From a virus: DNA of 24,281 nt. The stretch covers positions 1-24,281 of the IMG/VR virus record IMGVR_UViG_3300032561_000124; one strand, written 5' to 3'. A program made the position numbers and the translations under genes. Below, piece after piece: positions 19,905 through 24,281 of this stretch. Each line of letters starts with the position of its first letter. The first letter of the stretch is position 1. A model generated the notes under the pieces. The model saw only the letters and a list, made by a program, of their open reading frames with translations, was not told where the DNA came from and did not search any database.

Positions 19905-20606
19905 ATGGCTCGTTCTACCTTTGACGGCCCGATTCTATCGGGTGACAACCGTTTTGGTCCACAACGTGATGTGGGCTACACTGACTTAGTTCAGTCTGCA
20001 CTTTTAGATTTCTCAGTAACAACTCCAAACATAGCTAATTACGGTGGTGGTTCTGGTGCATTTGTTACATCAAGCAACATTCCAAATAACACAGCTACAA
20101 TCTGGACTCCACAATCTGGTGTTTATAGCACCAATGGTCCAACTAAAGCTTCTGCTCCTACAGCTGATGCTACTGGTACTGCTTATCGTGGTGTTGTATT
20201 CTTATTACCATACTCATCAAATATTACTGACATCATTGTTGATGTTGGTACATTACCTTCAGATGGTACACATACAGCTACATCTATTCAACCATATGTT
20301 TCAAATAACTTTGCTACATCAACTGGCGTTTACGCTACTATGGCTGCTGTAACTTCAGCAACTCGTGGTACTGCAACATTTGTTGGTACACAATTAACAT
20401 ACTCTGGTGCAACATTACAAGATGTACAAAATATTCAACCTGGTCAACAACCTTCATGGTTTAGCCAAGTTGTTGTTACATTAGCAATTACTGGTTCTAG
20501 TTTAGCTACACCAACAACAGGTCAAATTGAAGTAACAGTTCGTTATAACCAACTTGACATGAACATTGGTAATTCTACAACATACCCATACGGTAACTTT
20601 GATTAA
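19905..20606 (+). CDS. Virion structural protein, RSTFDGPILSGDNRFGP type
   Basis: The N terminus MARSTFDGPILSGDNRFGPQ followed by RDVGYTDLVQSALLDFS resembles a recurring phage virion protein type. The rest is rich in Ser, Thr, Gly and Ala, poor in Lys, and beta-rich (GVVFLLPYSSNITDIIVDVG, QVVVTLAITGSSL). No catalytic motif. It is probably a head decoration, connector or tail-associated protein; I cannot tell which. AAGGATAT precedes the ATG. The gene ends before a strong terminator, so it may form its own transcription unit from an unseen promoter in the preceding gap. Confidence 0.75.
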   Translation: MARSTFDGPILSGDNRFGPQRDVGYTDLVQSALLDFSVTTPNIANYGGGSGAFVTSSNIPNNTATIWTPQSGVYSTNGPTKASAPTADATGTAYRGVVFLLPYSSNITDIIVDVGTLPSDGTHTATSIQPYVSNNFATSTGVYATMAAVTSATRGTATFVGTQLTYSGATLQDVQNIQPGQQPSWFSQVVVTLAITGSSLATPTTGQIEVTVRYNQLDMNIGNSTTYPYGNFD

Positions 20607-20616
20607 TTAATCTTGG

Positions 20617-20640
20617 TGGGGGATTCGTCCCCCATTCTTT
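20617..20640 (+). terminator. Intrinsic terminator with TTCG tetraloop
   Basis: TGGGGGA (20617-20623) and TCCCCCA (20628-20634) form a perfect 7-bp stem closed by TTCG, an exceptionally stable loop, followed by TTCTTT (20635-20640). It sits 10 nt after the stop codon of the virion gene. Confidence 0.88.
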
Positions 20641-20658
20641 AACTTTAGGAGATTAATC

Positions 20659-21483
20659 ATGGTATATCCAGTACCAAAAACAAATAATGTTGTAAACTCA
20701 ATTACACGTCAGGCTAAATATGAGCCATTTGACTTACAAGTAGCTCGTGGTCAAGTATATGGTCATTCAAATGTTAATATATTTGGTTACAATACAGCTA
20801 TTTCTTCAACCACAACAGCACAAAATGCAACGATTGCTATATGGGAAAATGCAACAGCATATACTTTCCCAGCTTCTGCAGCTAATTTAGTTTTAGTCAG
20901 TTCATCTGCTTCTGATAATACAAAAGCAGCTATTTCTATTTCTGGGTTAGATGCAAACTTTAATCCTATATCAGAAATTATATTGTTAAATGGTACTTCT
21001 TCTGTTACAACTATTAATAGTTATTACAGAGTGAATAGCATGACCATGGTTGTTCCAGGCACTAGCCAAGTCACTAATGTAGGAACAATCACAGCATCAC
21101 AAGGATCTAATATTGTTGCACAAATTAATCCTGGTATTGGTAAAACACAAGCTGCTATTTATACTGTTCCTGCAGGATATAGTTATTATTTATATCAAGT
21201 TGAAATTAATACTGACAATGGATACACTGGTAGTCAAATGTATTACAATGTATTGTCTAAAAATAATAATACTGGCGTTCAATTTGATGTATTACAACAA
21301 GCATTTACTTCAGTATTTACTATTGATAGATCAAGTACACCATTCTTTTATCCAGAAAAATCAGACATTATTTGGCAAATAGGAACCAATAATAGTAGCA
21401 ATGTTCAAGTTGGTGCTGTTATTAATGGTAAACTTATCAAAAACAATCCTGATGCTGGCAATACATTCCCAGGATACTTTTAA
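20659..21483 (+). CDS. Virion structural protein (274 aa), FDLQVARGQVYGHSNVNIFG type
   Basis: A beta-rich protein with an FDLQVARGQVYGHSNVNIFG start, then repeats of strand patterns, AISISGLDANFNP, LNGTSSVTTINSYYRVNSM and a TVPAGYSYYLYQVEI strand block. Proteins of this type appear in many metagenomic phages among the tail or head surface genes. No enzymatic residues are visible. The composition (Asn, Ser, Thr, Ile, Tyr rich, almost no charged patches) suits an exposed virion protein. TAGGAGA lies 7 nt before the ATG. It follows directly after a strong terminator, so transcription either reads through or starts in the 50-bp gap. Confidence 0.78.
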   Translation: MVYPVPKTNNVVNSITRQAKYEPFDLQVARGQVYGHSNVNIFGYNTAISSTTTAQNATIAIWENATAYTFPASAANLVLVSSSASDNTKAAISISGLDANFNPISEIILLNGTSSVTTINSYYRVNSMTMVVPGTSQVTNVGTITASQGSNIVAQINPGIGKTQAAIYTVPAGYSYYLYQVEINTDNGYTGSQMYYNVLSKNNNTGVQFDVLQQAFTSVFTIDRSSTPFFYPEKSDIIWQIGTNNSSNVQVGAVINGKLIKNNPDAGNTFPGYF

Positions 21484-21485
21484 TC

Positions 21486-21740
21486 ATGTCAGCTAACGAT
21501 ATCATGTTGGCATGGAACTTTATCCTGTCAGTCACTGTTGGTATTGTTGGTTTTATTGTTAAAGACAAGTTTGATGAGTTACAAAGAATAAGCATTTTAC
21601 TTAATCGTACTCGTGAAGAAATTGCACGAGACAATGTAACTCAAGCTGAATTAGATAGAATGGTGGCTCACTTAGACTCAAGATTCTCTAAATTAGAAAG
21701 TAAGATTGACGAACTAATCAGACAACATCATGCCCAGTAA
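21486..21740 (+). CDS. Membrane-anchored coiled-coil protein (holin or spanin-like candidate)
   Basis: The N terminus carries one transmembrane helix (MLAWNFILSVTVGIVGFIV, about residues 7-25) followed by a charged coiled coil (KFDELQRISILLNRTREEIA, then DRMVAHLDSRFSKLESKIDE) to residue 84. This architecture fits a small lysis protein such as a class III holin, or an inner-membrane spanin component, but a tail-fibre assembly or membrane-anchoring role cannot be excluded. No lipobox or outer-membrane partner gene is visible. It begins 2 nt after the preceding stop and its end overlaps the next gene by 11 nt. Confidence 0.7.
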   Translation: MSANDIMLAWNFILSVTVGIVGFIVKDKFDELQRISILLNRTREEIARDNVTQAELDRMVAHLDSRFSKLESKIDELIRQHHAQ

Positions 21741-22257
21741 ATCAGCAAAACAACATAGACTCATGGAAGCAGTGGCTCATTCAAAAGCCTTTGCTAAAAA
21801 AGTAGGTATTCCCCAATCTGTAGGTAAAGACTTTGCCGAAGCTGACAAAGGTAAGAAATTTAAATATGGCGGCCTTTATGCAAACATTCACGCTAAACAG
21901 GAGCGTATAGCTCACGGTAGTGGTGAACATATGCGTAAACCAGGAGCTAAAGGTGCTCCAACTGCTAAAGCATTTAAAGAATCTGCCAAGACAGCTAAGA
22001 TGAAAAAAGGTGGAGTTTCATTATCTGTTGGACGTGGTGAGAAATTACCAGTGTCCAAAGGTGCTGGACTTACAGCTAAAGGTCGTGCTAAATACAATAG
22101 GGAAACTGGTAGTCACTTAAAAGCGCCTCAGCCGCAAGGAGGTGCACGCAAAAGATCATTTTGTGCTAGAATGAGTGGAATGCCAGGTCCTATGAAAGAT
22201 GAAAAAGGCAGACCTACTCGTAAAGCAGCATCTCTAAAAAGATGGAATTGTAACTAA
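21730..22257 (+). CDS. Basic DUF6321-like protein with an N-terminal phage module (175 aa)
   Basis: Two recognisable blocks are joined by a Gly/Lys-rich linker. The N terminus (SAKQHRLMEAVAHSKAFAKK, then GIPQSVGKDFAEADKGKKF) is a recurring phage segment. The C-terminal block, GLTAKGRAKYNRETGSHLKA followed by RKRSFCARMSGMPGPMKDEK and GRPTRKAASLKRWNC, matches what I recall as DUF6321. Two cysteines there (FCARM and WNC) may coordinate metal or form a disulfide. The protein is strongly basic and may bind DNA inside the head. The start overlaps the previous gene by 11 nt. The function of neither block is known to me. Confidence 0.75.
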   Translation: MPSKSAKQHRLMEAVAHSKAFAKKVGIPQSVGKDFAEADKGKKFKYGGLYANIHAKQERIAHGSGEHMRKPGAKGAPTAKAFKESAKTAKMKKGGVSLSVGRGEKLPVSKGAGLTAKGRAKYNRETGSHLKAPQPQGGARKRSFCARMSGMPGPMKDEKGRPTRKAASLKRWNCN

Positions 22258-22276
22258 CATTTAAAAGGTAAATAAC

Positions 22277-22867
22277 ATGGCAAAAACAAGAACAAAAATA
22301 GTACCAGTACCAGTTCCAGTAAGAGCTCCAATGCGTGCTCCAATGGCTCGTACACCTATGGTTCCTCCACAAGCATCTCCAGTTCCAGGTGTTCCACCAG
22401 TTGGTATGGGTGGTCCAGGTGGCGTTGGTATGAAGCATGGTGGTAAATCACACATGAAGAAAATGGCTAAAGGTGGCCCAACAGAAGATCCAGCAATTGA
22501 AGCAGGTGAAAGACCATTAAAACATGGTGAACACGCTGTTCAAAAATCTGGTCACACACGTGGATTAAATCTTAAGCACGGTGGTAAAGTTCATAAACAC
22601 GCAGAAGGTGGTAAAACTAAAATGTTTAAAGAAAAAGAAACAATGGGTCCTAAATCAATGTCAGAAGATGTTGAAAAAGGTTCTAACAAATTAACAAAAC
22701 ACGGTGAATCAGCAGTTCAAAAACGTGGTCATACAAAAGGTCACAACTTGGGTGATTCTGGTAAAACAGTTGCTCCTAAAGATGTAAAACCTATGCGTAA
22801 AGGTGGCTATGCTAAGGTTGCTGACGGTATTGCTAAACGTGGTCACACAAAAGGTAAATACTGTTAA
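22277..22867 (+). CDS. Repeat-rich Lys/Gly/His protein with KRGHTKG motifs (196 aa)
   Basis: The first 50 residues are Pro/Met/Val-rich and probably disordered. KHGGK and KGG elements follow. Two copies of a 23-residue repeat then appear, KHGEHAVQKSGHTRGLNLKH (residues 82-101) and KHGESAVQKRGHTKGHNLGD (141-160). A third, shorter copy ends the protein (VADGIAKRGHTKGKYC, 181-196). The A-x-x-x-RGxTKG core resembles a conserved C-terminal phage motif of unknown function (DGxAxRGKTRG type). The gene starts 19 nt after the previous stop. Likely a small virion or DNA-condensing protein; function unknown. Confidence 0.72.
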   Translation: MAKTRTKIVPVPVPVRAPMRAPMARTPMVPPQASPVPGVPPVGMGGPGGVGMKHGGKSHMKKMAKGGPTEDPAIEAGERPLKHGEHAVQKSGHTRGLNLKHGGKVHKHAEGGKTKMFKEKETMGPKSMSEDVEKGSNKLTKHGESAVQKRGHTKGHNLGDSGKTVAPKDVKPMRKGGYAKVADGIAKRGHTKGKYC

Positions 22868-22869
22868 TC

Positions 22870-23073
22870 ATGGCATCAGATATTAAACCTGTTCCAATAG
22901 TTAAAGCTGGTGATATGTCACCAGAAACTAAAGCATTACCTACTCAAACTCATCCAGTACCAAAAGGTGTTGGTGAAGTTGATATGGGGCCTGTAGTTAA
23001 AAAAGCTAAAGGTGGTAAGGTTAGAGGTCATGGTATTGAAAAACGTGGTATAACAAAAGGTAAATTTATTTAA
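22870..23073 (+). CDS. Small KGG/KRGITKG-motif protein (67 aa)
   Basis: The N-terminal 45 residues are Pro/Val-rich and extended (MASDIKPVPIVKAGDMSPET). The C terminus AKGGKVRGHGIEKRGITKGK carries another copy of the KRGxTKG motif seen at the end of the preceding protein, so the two genes are probably related by duplication of their ends. It starts 2 nt after the previous stop with only a weak Shine-Dalgarno, consistent with coupling. Basic and mostly disordered. Confidence 0.68.
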   Translation: MASDIKPVPIVKAGDMSPETKALPTQTHPVPKGVGEVDMGPVVKKAKGGKVRGHGIEKRGITKGKFI

Positions 23074-23083
23074 GGAGCAATAT

Positions 23084-23284
23084 ATGAAACACGGTCACAA
23101 ACATCATCACGAACACGTAGCAGACCATATGAAGCATCACGATGGTCATCACGCACATGGCGGTCATATTCATCACCATGAACACGTTGAAAAACACTTA
23201 AAACACCACGATGGCGGTATGCATGGTCACAAACATCACCATGAAATCGTTGAAAAAATGTGTGGTGGCGGTTACTCTAAGTAA
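23084..23284 (+). CDS. Histidine-rich small protein (66 aa, 25 His)
   Basis: Twenty-five of 66 residues are His by my count. The protein is built of three related units, each with the core HHHE(H/I)V, then two with KHHDG: HGHKHHHEHVADHMKHHDG, HIHHHEHVEKHLKHHDG, and HGHKHHHEIVEK. It ends MCGGGYSK. No enzyme or membrane motif is present. Such clusters bind divalent transition metals (Zn, Ni, Cu, Fe, Co) in known His-rich proteins. AAGGAG precedes the ATG by 6 nt, so it should be well translated. A repeat origin by tandem duplication is likely. Storage, delivery or buffering of metal, or a structural virion role, are all open. Confidence 0.75.
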   Translation: MKHGHKHHHEHVADHMKHHDGHHAHGGHIHHHEHVEKHLKHHDGGMHGHKHHHEIVEKMCGGGYSK

Positions 23285-23285
23285 T

Positions 23286-23579
23286 ATGAGAGCCTCTCGT
23301 GGAATGGGTGATATAAAACCCTCCAAGATGCCTTCAAAACCTAAGACAATTATCAGAAAAGATAATCCAAATCAGGTTTATGAGTACAAAAAAGGCGGAA
23401 AAACAGGCAATTGGATTGCTGGAGCTATCAAACATCCAGGAAGTTTGCGTAAATCGCTAAAAGTTAAGGCTGGAGAGAAGATTCCAGCATCAAAATTAGC
23501 GTCTGCCGCAAAAAAATCAGGAAAAATTGGTCAAAGAGCAAAATTGGCTCAAACATTAGGCAAACTTAAGAAAAAATAA
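23286..23579 (+). CDS. Conserved basic phage protein, IKHPGSLRKSL type (97 aa)
   Basis: Starts MRASRGMGDIKPSKMPSKPK, then KDNPNQVYEYKKGGKTGN, and a conserved-looking block WIAGAIKHPGSLRKSLKVKA followed by GEKIPASKLASAAKKSG and RAKLAQTLGKLKKK. This block is common in phage proteins and is very basic, as if it binds DNA or an acidic capsid surface. The start is placed at 23286, 1 nt after the previous stop; the open frame upstream runs through the His-rich gene in another frame and is not coding there. The ribosome binding site is weak, so coupled translation is likely. Function unknown. Confidence 0.72.
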   Translation: MRASRGMGDIKPSKMPSKPKTIIRKDNPNQVYEYKKGGKTGNWIAGAIKHPGSLRKSLKVKAGEKIPASKLASAAKKSGKIGQRAKLAQTLGKLKKK

Positions 23580-24281
23580 TGACATATACCACAGGGACAA
23601 CGTCCTTTAATCTTAATATGAACGACCTCATTGAAGAGGCGTTTGAAAGATGTGGGTTAGAACTTAGAACTGGTTACGATTTTAGGACTGCTCAACGCAG
23701 TCTTAACATTTTAACGATTGAATGGGCTAATCGAGGCATCAATTTATGGACTGTAGAAGAAGGACAGATTCCTTTAGTAACAGGACAGATATCATACCCA
23801 CTTCCTGTAGATACCATTGATCTTTTAAGTCATGTTGTACGTCAAGGAACGTTACAAAACCAAATTGACATCAATATTTCTCGTATTTCTGAAGATACAT
23901 ACTCAACAATCCCTAATAAACTAGCTGTTGGTCGTCCAATTCAAGTTTGGATCAACAGACAGTCTGGAAATACTAGTCCATCTGCAAATAAAGACTATCT
24001 TGTAGGTAATGGATCTAATGGCAATGGTGGTATTAGTGCAACAGATACGAATATTCAAATTGGTCCAAATATTTCTGATTTAGCAGCTACAGGATTTATA
24101 CAATTTGACAATGAAATCATTTATTATCCTAATGTTGATACAACTAATAATTACTTGCTTAATTGTATTCGTGGACAAAATGGAACAACAGCAACATCTC
24201 ATGCATATAGTGCAACTGCATTAGTTCCTCAGCTTCCAAACATTAATGTATGGCCTACACCTAATTCTGGTGGCAATTATA
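23579..24281 (+). CDS. Head-tail adaptor-like protein with inserted beta module (3' end outside window)
   Basis: The first 130 residues fit the P22 gp4-like adaptor pattern seen in many phages: DLIEEAFERCGLELRTGYDF, RTAQRSLNILTIEWANRGIN, LWTVEEGQIPLV, YPLPVDTIDLLSHVVRQG and TYSTIPNKLAVGRP, with VWINR before the break. A Gly/Asn/Ser-rich segment and a module with the pattern GFIQFDNEIIYYP followed by CIRGQNGTTATSHA (about 134-216) come next. Then the adaptor pattern resumes with INVWPTPNSGGNY. The module is a common phage surface element. The ATG overlaps the preceding stop (TAATG). The coding sequence continues past 24281. Confidence 0.78.
   Translation, partial: MTYTTGTTSFNLNMNDLIEEAFERCGLELRTGYDFRTAQRSLNILTIEWANRGINLWTVEEGQIPLVTGQISYPLPVDTIDLLSHVVRQGTLQNQIDINISRISEDTYSTIPNKLAVGRPIQVWINRQSGNTSPSANKDYLVGNGSNGNGGISATDTNIQIGPNISDLAATGFIQFDNEIIYYPNVDTTNNYLLNCIRGQNGTTATSHAYSATALVPQLPNINVWPTPNSGGNY

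Noticed and set aside
22261-22455. Minus-strand Gly/Thr-rich frame opposite 22277-22867
   Set aside because: Antisense of a Pro/Val/Gly-rich segment, which yields such frames by composition; no ribosome binding site.
22438-23073. CRISPR-like array from the repeated KHGGK/RGHTKG coding units
   Set aside because: The repeats are in-frame protein repeats of unequal spacing with diverged bases, not identical repeats with unique spacers.
23211-23285. N-terminal extension of the 97-aa basic protein back to 23211
   Set aside because: The extension is the His-rich gene read in another frame; the ATG at 23286 directly follows that gene's stop.

Overview
The window is a stretch of an AT-rich tailed double-stranded DNA phage (Caudoviricetes) genome. 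The evidence is a complete head-packaging and capsid order on the plus strand: small terminase, large terminase, portal, GroES-like co-chaperonin, scaffold, decoration protein and major capsid protein, then virion proteins and a head-tail adaptor-like protein cut by the window end. No integrase, tRNA gene, CRISPR array or insertion sequence was found. The host is not shown directly. The GT9/heptosyltransferase-like genes, FkbM methyltransferase and Fur-type operator suggest a Gram-negative, probably aquatic proteobacterium. The adaptor type suggests a short-tailed phage, but no tail tape measure or tail fibre lies inside the window, so that is inference.

Layout. (1) Bases 1-1606, plus strand: the end of a superfamily 2 helicase overlapping a Toprim-type primase, i.e. 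the end of a replication module. (2) Bases 1603-6466, minus strand: a dense run of nineteen genes. It reads from a SprT-like zinc metalloprotease through seventeen small proteins (52-119 aa), mostly unknown, to a SleB-like cell wall hydrolase. Five of these genes (2272-2436, 2616-2795, 3854-4033, 4961-5119 and the re-started 2429-2614) were recovered or corrected by reading junctions and ribosome binding sites. (3) Bases 6467-6783: a gene-free divergent control region with a minus promoter candidate and a near-consensus plus sigma70 promoter. The plus -10 box runs into a 7-1-7 palindrome resembling a Fur box. (4) Bases 6784-16368, plus strand: terminase, a LexA-like winged helix protein, a small basic protein, large terminase, a 2OG-Fe(II) oxygenase, portal, co-chaperonin, scaffold, decoration and capsid, closed by a strong terminator. 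(5) Bases 16446-16703: a lone small gene between two terminators. (6) Bases 16728-19765, minus strand: a three-gene glycan-modification cassette (TPR-GT9 fusion, GT9-like protein, FkbM methyltransferase) with its own promoter candidate, inserted against the direction of the structural genes. (7) Bases 19905-24281, plus strand: virion proteins, a membrane-anchored coiled-coil protein, then a series of small Lys/Gly/His-rich proteins and the start of the head-tail adaptor-like gene.

How it works together. The minus-strand small genes look like an early host-takeover set. The plus strand packages DNA and builds the head. The cassette probably modifies host or virion glycans. The least ordinary signals are the Fur-like operator on the head-operon promoter, a 66-aa protein that is 38% histidine, a 2OG-Fe(II) oxygenase whose only well-placed start is AUU, a cluster of seven GTTTAAAC sites confined to 5.2 kb, and beta-rich modules inserted into two conserved virion proteins. 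A metal- or iron-linked theme connecting the first three is a hypothesis only.
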